From positions 48,624 to 112,623 of the forward strand of contig JAJZZD010000002.1 of the NCBI GenBank assembly GCA_021797745.1: a stretch of DNA of 64,000 nucleotides, written 5' to 3'. Positions 51,954 through 59,931 of this stretch are shown in pieces. The position numbers were made by a program, and so were the translations under genes. Within the stretch, counting starts at the first letter, position 1, and every line of letters begins with the position of its first letter. The stretch comes from Microcaldota archaeon (lineage in GTDB: Archaea; Micrarchaeota; Micrarchaeia; Micrarchaeales; CABMGC01). The notes beneath the pieces were generated by a model that was not told where the DNA came from, did no database searches, and saw only the letters and a list, made by a program, of their open reading frames with translations.

Positions 51954-52307
51954 ATGGGAAATAAAAAATTAGCTGTGCAGGAAAAGAGCATGACTGTAAA
52001 TGTAGGGAATTTGAGTGTTGCATACGTAGCTATGGTATTGTTCAACAACGCAAAGCAAAATGTTGGCTCTGGCAAAAACATAACACTGGAAGAAGCACAT
52101 GACCAAACGCTTAATTTGAATAATTTGCCAGACCTTTGGAACGGAAGACCTGTAGGCGCTGTTGAACTGAATAAAAAGGAAATCGATTTGACAAAATATG
52201 CGGCTGAAAACGGAGAGGACGTGGCTAAAAAAGTTGCGGTGCAACTTGAATCAGATAATAAAAAAGCATTCTTTGAAAGTTTACCGCGCGACGATTTTCC
52301 AGACTGA
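51954..52307 (+). CDS. Uncharacterised 117-residue protein
   Basis: Starts MGNKKLAVQEKSMTVNVGNL. The TATA box GTTTATAAATG (about 51908) predicts a transcript start near 51936, so the ATG at 51927 would be too far upstream and 51954 is preferred. Helical and acidic C-terminus, ending SLPRDDFPD. No family recognised. Confidence 0.5.
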   Translation: MGNKKLAVQEKSMTVNVGNLSVAYVAMVLFNNAKQNVGSGKNITLEEAHDQTLNLNNLPDLWNGRPVGAVELNKKEIDLTKYAAENGEDVAKKVAVQLESDNKKAFFESLPRDDFPD

Positions 52308-52347
52308 AAACGATTAAATAGCTTGCATGCGCTAGTTTCTTGGTTAA

Positions 52348-54126
52348 ATGCTATTTGAAAAAGTGGCTTCTTATTACGAGAAACTAGAGTCTGTTTCCTC
52401 GCGGCTGGCCATGATAGACATAATGACCGACATGCTAAAGGAGTCGGAAAAGGATGAAATCAAAAATCTAATATACATGACTCAGGGCGTACTTGCTCCG
52501 GCTTTTGAGGGCGTGCAGATAGGCATGGCTGACAAGCTTGCCGAAGAGTCAATTGCGCTTTCTACAGGAAAAACAAAGGAGCAGGTAAATGCGTTATTCA
52601 GGAAAACAGGCGATTTGGGGATAGCCGCAGAAGAATGCGCAAAAGAAACCAAACTTAGAAAAATTTCTGGCAAAAAGCTCGCGATAAACGATGTATTTGA
52701 AGCACTGCATAAAATTGCGACTACTTCCGGGTCAGGCAGCAAGGACATGAAGATAAAGATGCTTGCAGGCCTTCTTTCAAATTCTGCCCCGCTGGAATGC
52801 AGGTACATAGTCAGATTCGCAATGGGACAGCTGAGGCTAGGCGCAGGCGACGCTACGATATTGGAAGCATTATCTAAGATGTCAACTGGAGAAAGAACGG
52901 CAAAAGAAAAGCTGGAAAATGCATACAACATTTGCAGCGACCTTGGCGAGGTCGGCGAAACTGCAAAGAAAAAGGGAATGGAAGGAATTGAAAATTTCAA
53001 AGTAACGCTGTTCAAGCCAATACGTCCTGCGCTCGCAGAGAGGCTTCCCACCGCAGCGGAGATACTTGAAAAGATGCACGGAAAGTGTGCCGTGGAAAGC
53101 AAATACGACGGCCTGAGGGCGCAGATACACATAGACAAAAAGAACAAAAGAGTGGAGATATTTTCAAGAAGATTGGAAAATATAACTGAAATGTTCCCCG
53201 AAATCGTGAAGGCTGCGCTTTCTGAAGTCAGCTGCGAGTCTGCAATACTTGAAGGCGAGGCGATATCGTATGACGAGGACACAGGCCAGTTCAGCCCATT
53301 TCAGGAAACAATACAGAGGAAAAGGAAGCACGGAGTCAAGGAGATGAGCGAGGAAATGCCACTTCACGTGTTCGCATTCGACCTGATGTACATTAACGGC
53401 GAGGACTACATGAAAAAGCCATATCGCGAGAGAAGGGACATGCTGGAAAAGGTAGTGAAGGGAAACGGAACGATACGTTTTTCCGATAGAATAATAGTTA
53501 CAAAACCGAGCGAAATGGAAAAATATTTCGAGGACAGGATTGCCAACGGGCTTGAAGGGATTGTTGCAAAGGACCTAAATGCATACTATATAGCAGGTGC
53601 CAGAAAATTCAGCTGGATAAAGATGAAAAGAAGCTACAAGGGAGAACTGTCTGACACGATAGACGTTGTAATAGTCGGCTACTACCGCGGAAGGGGATCG
53701 AGGGCGGAATTTGGTTTTGGAGGATTGCTTGCCGCTGTCTACAACGACAGAACCGACATGTTTGAGACAATAACTAAAATAGGCACAGGCTTCACTGATG
53801 ATATGATGAAAGAGTTCAAGAAAACGCTAGACAAAATAAAATCCGCGAAGAAGCCGGTAAGGGTAAATGCGCTTGTAGAGCCTGACTTCTGGGTGGAGCC
53901 GAAGTATGTAGTAACAGTAAAGGCGGATGAGATAACGAAGTCGCCTATGCACACGGCAGGTATGCATAACGAAAATGGCATTGAAACCGGCTACGCGCTC
54001 CGCTTCCCCAGGATAGTGGGCGGGGGAATGAGACAGGACAAGAGCGCAGACGAGGCAACTACTACAAAAGAGATAATAGAAATGTTCGAGCAGCAGAGAA
54101 AAACTAAGCTTTCTGAAGCGGCATGA
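52348..54126 (+). CDS. lig: ATP-dependent DNA ligase (archaeal type)
   Basis: 592 residues. An N-terminal DNA-binding domain is followed by the adenylation domain with the catalytic lysine K252 in ESKYDGLRAQIH, motif III (RRLENITEMFPE), IIIa (VFAFDLMYINGED), motif IV EGIVAKDL and motif V SWIKMKRSY. The C-terminal OB domain ends GYALRFPRIV. It seals nicks in replication and repair. Size is normal. Own TATA box (CGATTAAATAG, about 52312). Confidence 0.93.
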   Translation: MLFEKVASYYEKLESVSSRLAMIDIMTDMLKESEKDEIKNLIYMTQGVLAPAFEGVQIGMADKLAEESIALSTGKTKEQVNALFRKTGDLGIAAEECAKETKLRKISGKKLAINDVFEALHKIATTSGSGSKDMKIKMLAGLLSNSAPLECRYIVRFAMGQLRLGAGDATILEALSKMSTGERTAKEKLENAYNICSDLGEVGETAKKKGMEGIENFKVTLFKPIRPALAERLPTAAEILEKMHGKCAVESKYDGLRAQIHIDKKNKRVEIFSRRLENITEMFPEIVKAALSEVSCESAILEGEAISYDEDTGQFSPFQETIQRKRKHGVKEMSEEMPLHVFAFDLMYINGEDYMKKPYRERRDMLEKVVKGNGTIRFSDRIIVTKPSEMEKYFEDRIANGLEGIVAKDLNAYYIAGARKFSWIKMKRSYKGELSDTIDVVIVGYYRGRGSRAEFGFGGLLAAVYNDRTDMFETITKIGTGFTDDMMKEFKKTLDKIKSAKKPVRVNALVEPDFWVEPKYVVTVKADEITKSPMHTAGMHNENGIETGYALRFPRIVGGGMRQDKSADEATTTKEIIEMFEQQRKTKLSEAA

Positions 54127-54179
54127 CAAAAAAATTGCGAAAGATTTATTAAATGTAATTAGCCATTGCTCATGATCAA

Positions 54180-54551
54180 ATGGCAGAAAAAGTCAGCAAC
54201 ACGAACAAGGCAAAGGAAGTCAGCAACATGAGCAAAGCAGAGAAAGAAGCTAGGCTACTGCGTGCAATAAGTCGAAACCGCTTTGCAATTTACATACCGA
54301 AAAGTAGTGCATGTTTTTACATAATTGCAGGCAATAGGCCTGATAAAAAAATAGCAAAAGTAACGCCTTCTGAAAATAATGTCACCGAGCTCGGAGGAAA
54401 CAGGGGAAATAAACTGCCGCAAAGAGTAGACGCTCTTTTCCAAGAACTCGAAAAAGTAGGATTTACCGTTGTTAGGAATAGCGCCAACAGCGGCATAGGC
54501 GCAGACATCGGCGGGGTGTACAGGCGACGCAACCTTGCCGCAAGGTTTTGA
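54180..54551 (+). CDS. Uncharacterised 123-residue basic protein
   Basis: Residues 1-30 are polar with repeated KxEVSNxxKA. Then RFAIYIPKSSACFYIIAGNR and a glycine-rich C-terminal end, NSGIGADIGGVYRRRNLA. TATA-like ATTTATTAAATG is about 32 bases before the ATG. No family. Lies between ligase and ftsZ, on the same strand but with its own promoter. Confidence 0.5.
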   Translation: MAEKVSNTNKAKEVSNMSKAEKEARLLRAISRNRFAIYIPKSSACFYIIAGNRPDKKIAKVTPSENNVTELGGNRGNKLPQRVDALFQELEKVGFTVVRNSANSGIGADIGGVYRRRNLAARF

Positions 54552-54707
54552 CTGCTTCATGACAATTGGCATAAATTTTGCGAAAAAGGGCTGTAAAAAT
54601 CTATTCTTTTCATATAAGTATGTTTATTGCAGTAAAATTATAAGCTGCGCAATATAAGTTTTTTATCGTCATATATAAATGTTCCACTAAATAGTCTCTC
54701 GGCAGAA

Positions 54708-54720
54708 GGTATTTAAATTT
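54708..54720 (+). promoter_or_regulatory. Promoter of the ftsZ1 operon
   Basis: GTATTTAAATTTA lies 40 bases before the ATG at 54755, with GGTG as ribosome-binding site five bases before it. The operon probably continues through ftsZ2. Confidence 0.6.
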
Positions 54721-54754
54721 ATTTAGAGCACTAATATCGGCGATCGGTGTTAGT

Positions 54755-55792
54755 ATGGAAGGATTCGATGAGAATGCGAATGTTAGCGCGCAGGGTGCTG
54801 TGCCGCAAATAAAGATAGTAACTGTCGGTGTTGGCGGAGCTGGATGCAACACGGTAAACAGACTCCTAAAGGTAGGGGTTAAAGGAACCGAACTTGTTGT
54901 TGTGAACACGGATGTTCAGCACTTCAAAATAATTGACGACAGAATCAAGAAAATACTTATAGGAAAGAATACAACGCGCGGCTTGGGAGCTGGGGGAGAC
55001 CCTACAGTGGGTGCGAAGGCGGCAGAGACAGACCGCCAGGTTCTTGAGGAAATGCTTTCAGGAGCGCAGCTAGTTTTCCTGTGCGCAGGAATGGGAGGAG
55101 GTACAGGAACAGGCGCAGCGCCGGTAATTGCGCAGGTAGCGAAGGAGCAGGGCGCAATAGTCGTGGCGATGGTCACATATCCATTCGACCTTGAAAGAGT
55201 AAGAAAGGTAAAAGCAGAGGAAGGAATACAGCAGCTAAGGAAACAGTGCGACAGCGTGATAATACTGGACAACAACAGGCTGGTGAAACTTGTTCCAAAC
55301 CTGCCTATGAACGAGGCGTTTGCAGTAGCCGACGACGTACTTGCCAAGGCAATAGGAGGGCTGGTATGGACAATAACGCAGCCTAGCCTGATCAACATAG
55401 ACTTCGCCGACGTAAGGAGCATAATGGGAAGCGGAGACGTTGGATTCATAGCAGTAGGCACGGGCAAAGGAAACGACAAAGTGCAGAGTGCATCCACGTC
55501 AGTTCTAGAGAACAAGCTTCTTGATGTGGACTTCGAGAATGCAAAAGGCGCATTGATACACATATCGGGCGCAAGCGACCTTACTCTTGGAGACGCGATA
55601 AAAGCAGGAGAGATAATAACAGAGCGCATGGACCCGCAGGCAAACATAAAATGGGGCGCCAGAATCGTGCCAGGCTACGAGGGCCAGATAGAGATAGTGG
55701 CGATAGTCACTGGAGTCAAGGGAGCGAGCATACTCGGCAAGTATGCCGAAGAGAAGAAGGAAAACAACGCCTACAGGCTCGATGCAATATGA
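54755..55792 (+). CDS. ftsZ1: Cell division protein FtsZ (first copy)
   Basis: 345 residues. GTPase motifs: VGVGGAGCNTVNR near the N-terminus, tubulin signature GMGGGTGTGAAP from residue ~110, and PFDLERVRKVKAEEG. The T7 loop NIDFADVRSIM keeps the catalytic aspartate. It polymerises with GTP into the division ring. A short acidic C-terminal tail (KYAEEKKENNAYRL) could bind SepF. ftsZ2 follows after 18 bases. Confidence 0.94.
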   Translation: MEGFDENANVSAQGAVPQIKIVTVGVGGAGCNTVNRLLKVGVKGTELVVVNTDVQHFKIIDDRIKKILIGKNTTRGLGAGGDPTVGAKAAETDRQVLEEMLSGAQLVFLCAGMGGGTGTGAAPVIAQVAKEQGAIVVAMVTYPFDLERVRKVKAEEGIQQLRKQCDSVIILDNNRLVKLVPNLPMNEAFAVADDVLAKAIGGLVWTITQPSLINIDFADVRSIMGSGDVGFIAVGTGKGNDKVQSASTSVLENKLLDVDFENAKGALIHISGASDLTLGDAIKAGEIITERMDPQANIKWGARIVPGYEGQIEIVAIVTGVKGASILGKYAEEKKENNAYRLDAI

Positions 55793-55810
55793 TGCGAATG
55801 ACGTGATACA

Positions 55811-56824
55811 ATGGATCAATTTGATTACGACGCATTTTCGCCGAAAGTGGCGGTAGTAGGCGTAGGAGGACAGGGCAGCAATCTGGTAAACAGGCTCGCT
55901 AACTCTGGAATTAAGAGCGCTGACACAATAGCCATAAACACGGACATGGCACATCTGAACATAGTCAAGGCGACAAAGAAGCTCTTGATTGGCAAGGAAA
56001 TCACCAAGGGGCTTGGAGCCGGAGGATTCCCCGAGGTGGCCGCAAAGTGCGCAGATGTCAGCAGGGCAGAGATACAGGCGGCGCTCGAAGGCTACAACCT
56101 TGTTTTCGTTGCAGGCGGCATGGGAGGAGGTACAGGAACAGGAGCCTCGCCGATTGTAGCGAAGATAGCCAGGGAGCAGGGAGCCACTGTGATAGCCACT
56201 GTCACATACCCGTTCGCGCTCGAAAGGAGCAGAAAGGTAAAGGCAGAATGGGGCATACAGACATTGAGCAAAGAAGCGGATTGCGTAATAGTAATAGAGA
56301 ACGACAAGCTTCTTTCATATGTGCCAAACCTGCCTATGGAAAAGGCTTTCGAGCTAGTAGACAATGTAACGGGAAACGCAGTAAAGGGCATTGCAGATAC
56401 AATAACCCTTCCCAGCCTGATAAACCTTGATTTTGCGGACTTGAAGAACGTTGTGCACAACACCGGAACTGCAGTCATAAGCATAGGCAGCGGCTACGGA
56501 ACTGACAGAGTCGAGCAGGCAATAAAGTCGACTATGGACCACCCGTTGCTTAGCGTTGAATATGAAGGCGCAAAAGGCGCCCTTGTCCACATTTCAGGCG
56601 GAGCCAACCTTACTATAAGCGAGGCCACCAGGATAGGAGAAGGAGTTACTGCCGGCGTAGCGCCTGATGCTAACGTCATATTCGGAGCAAGGCTGATACC
56701 TTCGCTGAACGACAGGCTGAACGTCATGGCAGTCGTCACAGGAGTAAAGGCAAAGTTCGGGCAGAAGATAAGAAAAGAGGAGGTAGACGCGCTTCAGCTG
56801 AAGGACATAGACAAGCTCATGTGA
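55811..56824 (+). CDS. ftsZ2: Cell division protein FtsZ (second copy)
   Basis: 337 residues. VGVGGQGSNLVNRLAN, GMGGGTGTGASPIV and T7 loop NLDFADLKNVV are intact, so it should also bind and hydrolyse GTP. Shares most of its core with ftsZ1, but the C-terminal tail differs (RKEEVDALQLKDIDKLM). Archaea with two FtsZs use them differently: FtsZ1 as a scaffold and FtsZ2 for constriction in haloarchaea. Which copy here matches which role is not clear. Confidence 0.93.
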   Translation: MDQFDYDAFSPKVAVVGVGGQGSNLVNRLANSGIKSADTIAINTDMAHLNIVKATKKLLIGKEITKGLGAGGFPEVAAKCADVSRAEIQAALEGYNLVFVAGGMGGGTGTGASPIVAKIAREQGATVIATVTYPFALERSRKVKAEWGIQTLSKEADCVIVIENDKLLSYVPNLPMEKAFELVDNVTGNAVKGIADTITLPSLINLDFADLKNVVHNTGTAVISIGSGYGTDRVEQAIKSTMDHPLLSVEYEGAKGALVHISGGANLTISEATRIGEGVTAGVAPDANVIFGARLIPSLNDRLNVMAVVTGVKAKFGQKIRKEEVDALQLKDIDKLM

Positions 56825-56918
56825 ATGAGCTTGCCTTAAAGCGCTTTTGCTGCGAACAAACGCTTATTTAAGCTTTAGTTTCATATCTTTTTGTTATTTT
56901 TATTGTTACGGTGAGTTT

Positions 56919-57329
56919 ATAGCAGACGAAGGTTCGTACAACTTGAAGACGGTATCTGAAATAGGAAAAGGAAGCTACATATTGATTGACGGATTTCCGT
57001 GCAGGGTAGTTTCAGTCGATCTGTCCTCTCCCGGAAAACACGGTTCCGCAAAGGCCAGGATTACCGCAGTAGGAATATTCGACAACACGAAGAGGACCCT
57101 ACTGAAGCCCAGCCATTCCGAGATAGAAGTGCCGGAAATACTGAAGAAAAGGGCGCAGGTCGTATCTGTAACTGGTACAAGCGCACAGCTTATGGATACG
57201 GAAACGTATGAGATGTTCGACGTTACAATTCCTGATGACCTGAAGAATGAGGTAGCGCCGGGAAAAGAGGTGGAGGTCCTTGAAGCAATGGGCAAGAAGG
57301 CGCTTACAAGAGTGTTAGGTGTTGCATGA
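56919..57329 (+). CDS. Translation initiation factor aIF5A
   Basis: About 136 residues. The hypusine site is in SSPGKHGSAKARI (modified K in PGKHG), preceded by IGKGSYILIDGFPCRVV and followed by the OB domain (YEMFDVTIPDDL). aIF5A helps the ribosome pass proline-rich stretches. No ATG or GTG lies near the expected start. GGTGA sits exactly four bases before an in-frame ATA at 56919 (giving M-ADEGSYNLKTV), so ATA initiation is plausible; a TTG at 56943 would give 128 residues. The longer frame to 56847 encodes a non-homologous hydrophobic stretch. Confidence 0.85.
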   Translation: MADEGSYNLKTVSEIGKGSYILIDGFPCRVVSVDLSSPGKHGSAKARITAVGIFDNTKRTLLKPSHSEIEVPEILKKRAQVVSVTGTSAQLMDTETYEMFDVTIPDDLKNEVAPGKEVEVLEAMGKKALTRVLGVA

Positions 57330-57721
57330 TGGAAATAAAAATAGAAAACGACAAAGAAAACAAGCTGATGAACAGGAGAGAAATAGAGTTTGTTGCAGAA
57401 TATGCAGACAAGACTCCGTCAAGAGACGAAATAAAAAACGAGATAGTGCACAAGCTTGCGCTCAATGCCGATACTACGTTCGTGGTTAAGATAGGGCAGG
57501 GATTCGGGATAAAATCCAGCAGCGTGCTTGTTTATTCATACCCGAACAAAGAGTCGGCAGCCAAAGTACCTGAATACATAAAGAAGAGGCACGAGGCGAA
57601 GCAGAAAAATGAGGGTGAGGCACAGGCAGCGCCCGAAGCGGCTCCTGAAAAAGAGGAGAAGAAGGAAAAAGGGCAGGAAAATGAGACTGCAGGAAAGCCC
57701 GAAGAGAAAACAGAGCAATAG
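57329..57721 (+). CDS. rps24e: 30S ribosomal protein eS24
   Basis: 130 residues. MEIKIENDKENKLMNRREIE and IVHKLALNADTTFVVKIGQG match eS24, followed by FGIKSSSVLVYSY. The C-terminal 40 residues are a lysine/glutamate-rich tail (EAAPEKEEKKEKGQ), longer than in most archaea. Its ATG overlaps the aIF5A stop (TGATG). Next is eS31, the usual archaeal order. Confidence 0.9.
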   Translation: MEIKIENDKENKLMNRREIEFVAEYADKTPSRDEIKNEIVHKLALNADTTFVVKIGQGFGIKSSSVLVYSYPNKESAAKVPEYIKKRHEAKQKNEGEAQAAPEAAPEKEEKKEKGQENETAGKPEEKTEQ

Positions 57722-57735
57722 TTTTGGTGTTTTAA

Positions 57736-57891
57736 ATGGCCGAGGAGAAAAAAGCTAAAAAGGAACTGGCATTCAAGTACAAGCCTGCTGAAAAGTTCTG
57801 CCCTAAGTGCGGCTCTAGGATGGCTTCTCATGCCGACAGGTTCACGTGCAGCAAATGCAGGTACACTGAATGGAAAGCAAAGGGAAAATAA
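57736..57891 (+). CDS. rps27ae: 30S ribosomal protein eS31 (S27ae)
   Basis: 51 residues: MAEEKKAKKELAFKYK, then a zinc ribbon CPKCG...CSKC with HADRFT between, ending YTEWKAKGK. Length and cysteine spacing match archaeal eS31. Fourteen bases after eS24. The next gene starts inside its last codons. Confidence 0.9.
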   Translation: MAEEKKAKKELAFKYKPAEKFCPKCGSRMASHADRFTCSKCRYTEWKAKGK

Positions 57892-58607
57892 GCAGGGCAG
57901 GTCATGACAGCGCGGATTTCAGCGCAGTGCTTGTGAAGGCGCTTGCCTTTGTCGCTATATTCTTCTTGACTTATACGCTGTTCTCTGCTGCTGCGCTTCT
58001 TTCGTCAGATAATTTCTTAGCTGACATCATTGCAGAATTGGCCTTTCCTGCATCAGTAGTCTTTTATCTAATTGCCGTGGACAGAACGCCAATCGGAAAA
58101 ATCGCTGAAAAGCTTTACATCGGCAGAAAGAGCATCAATGTAAATGCAGTAGCTTTTGGCATTCTTGTGTTCCTTGCCATATTCCTCTTTGAATTGGCAA
58201 TAGGCATACTGGCACAGGCAACTAACACGCAGGTGAATACGAATGTGGGCACGATATTCGGCGGTGCGCCGGTGTGGTTTATTTTTGCAGCAGTAACTGT
58301 GGTGCCGATTTCGGAAGAAATACTTTTCAGGGCGTTTTTGATAACGAAGCTGTCGTTCGTTGATAGGGCCATTTCTGCAAGGGGCAGAATGCCGTGGTTC
58401 GCGATATCGGTGAGCGCAGTCATATTTGCCTTGCCGCACCTGGCCTACAACTCGACATACGGAATAGAGGCAATCGGCGCGCTTCTGTTCGGAATCCTTT
58501 CAGGCTACGCCTTTGTCAGGACAAAGTCGCTTTATTCTTCCATACTCGCGCATGCTATGGTAAATGCCGTGGCATTTATAGTAATGTTTATAGTGGCAAC
58601 GCTCTGA
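57870..58607 (+). CDS. CPBP-family intramembrane protease
   Basis: 245 residues with seven or eight helices. Active-site motifs are SEEILFRAF (EExxxR), FALPHLAYN and HAMVNAVAF, the glutamates and histidines of the CAAX-type protease and bacteriocin-processing family. The substrate is unknown. The ATG lies 22 bases inside the eS31 frame, so it is co-transcribed with the ribosomal genes. Confidence 0.82.
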   Translation: MESKGKISRAGHDSADFSAVLVKALAFVAIFFLTYTLFSAAALLSSDNFLADIIAELAFPASVVFYLIAVDRTPIGKIAEKLYIGRKSINVNAVAFGILVFLAIFLFELAIGILAQATNTQVNTNVGTIFGGAPVWFIFAAVTVVPISEEILFRAFLITKLSFVDRAISARGRMPWFAISVSAVIFALPHLAYNSTYGIEAIGALLFGILSGYAFVRTKSLYSSILAHAMVNAVAFIVMFIVATL

Positions 58608-58621
58608 AAAAGGGATATTCT

Positions 58622-59344
58622 ATGACTACAGAAGCGCACATGCATGTTAAGCTGATACTCGTGAGCCCGAAGTACCAGATTAACTTGGGCTACATAGCCA
58701 GGGTCGCCAAGAATTTTGGCATTGAAAAGCTGCATATCGTAGACCCGCGCGCAAAAGTCACCGGAAGCACGGCGATAAAATATTCGAAGCATGCAAGAGA
58801 CCTTCTTGAAGGCGCGAAAACCTACAAAACGCTGGGCGAAGCCACTGCTGGCTGCGATTTTGTGCTTGGCACCACCGGAATATGGGACAAGGCGAAGAAG
58901 AGGTTCAACAATGCATACTTGGCAGAGCATGCCGCATACAGGCTGCGCAAAAAAGCCGTATTGCGCGGGAAAAAGTTTACAGTGGCATTGCTGATCGGCA
59001 GGGATGACATCGGTTTGACTGCGCATGAAATCGAGCAATGCGACGCAGTAGCATTCATACAGACAAACCCTAAGTATCCTGTGCTGAACATATCGCATGC
59101 GCTCGCGATACTTCTTTACGAATTCACGAAAAAAGGTTTTGAAACAAATTATTTACAGGCAGGAAGGGAAAAAACAAGCAGTGACAGGAAGCAGATGGAA
59201 GTGCTGTTTAAGACTTTTGAAAAGCTAGCGAGCACAAAGAAAATAAGGCATAAAAAATCAGTCAACAACGCATTCAGGAAGATAATAAACGAGGCGAATC
59301 CGAGCATGCAGGAGATACACGCAATTATAACTGCCTTGAAATAG
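58622..59344 (+). CDS. TrmJ-like tRNA 2'-O-methyltransferase (SPOUT)
   Basis: 240 residues. VSPKYQINLGYIARVAKNFG, LHIVDPR, GTTGIWDKA and LLIGRDDIGLTAHEIEQCD form the SPOUT knot of the TrmJ family, and the C-terminus is a basic helical extension. TrmJ methylates position 32 of tRNAs. Starts 14 bases after the protease. Other SPOUT families cannot be fully excluded. Confidence 0.8.
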   Translation: MTTEAHMHVKLILVSPKYQINLGYIARVAKNFGIEKLHIVDPRAKVTGSTAIKYSKHARDLLEGAKTYKTLGEATAGCDFVLGTTGIWDKAKKRFNNAYLAEHAAYRLRKKAVLRGKKFTVALLIGRDDIGLTAHEIEQCDAVAFIQTNPKYPVLNISHALAILLYEFTKKGFETNYLQAGREKTSSDRKQMEVLFKTFEKLASTKKIRHKKSVNNAFRKIINEANPSMQEIHAIITALK

Positions 59345-59404
59345 CAGGAAATGGCGGCAATTATGATAAATTGCGTGCCTTGAAGTAAAATGCAGAAGTA
59401 AAAA

Positions 59405-59779
59405 TTACTTCTGCGCCTTCTTCTTTATGATTTTTACCTTAGACGGAGTGAGCATTATCCTGAACTCATCAACCTGCGCTATGTCGCCGTTTATCTGCGC
59501 TATGTATGCCTTCAGCGCGTTCAGTATAGTGTTCCTCGTGTTAGGCCTTTTTGACAGCTCCTCTATGTTGCAAAGAAGTATGTTCTTCTTGGACAATTCT
59601 TCCTCGATGAGCTTTACATCGTCCTCGCTCACTATGTTTACCGGTTTTACGTACATGTCTGCGGGCTCATGCATCAGGTCAACATCCTGCATCTCGTCCG
59701 AATTCATGTATTCCTCTATGTCCAATTCCTTAGAATCGGAAAGTCCTATTTTGCTTCCCAGCTTATCAAAAATTCCCAT
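59405..59779 (-). CDS. sepF: Cell division protein SepF
   Basis: About 124 residues. The N-terminal amphipathic MGIFDKLGSKIGL is the membrane-targeting helix. The C-terminal domain (MYVKPVNIVSEDDVKLIEEE, KAYIAQINGDIAQVDEFRIM) is the SepF core that binds the FtsZ tail. In archaea SepF is the main FtsZ membrane anchor. It is close to both ftsZ genes but leftward, convergent with trmJ. The ATG at 59779 is the homologous start. Confidence 0.85.
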   Translation of the reverse strand: MGIFDKLGSKIGLSDSKELDIEEYMNSDEMQDVDLMHEPADMYVKPVNIVSEDDVKLIEEELSKKNILLCNIEELSKRPNTRNTILNALKAYIAQINGDIAQVDEFRIMLTPSKVKIIKKKAQK

Positions 59780-59931
59780 GCTTTTCACCGATCGCCACTT
59801 ATCAATTGCAAATTAGGTTTTTTAATCCTTTCTGCTACGCAGATTTATGACGTTAAACGGAAATTCGGATGTTTTTAATGAAAAAAATATAAAAAAATCG
59901 GCAGGAAATCGCCTAAAAACACAACTAAATT

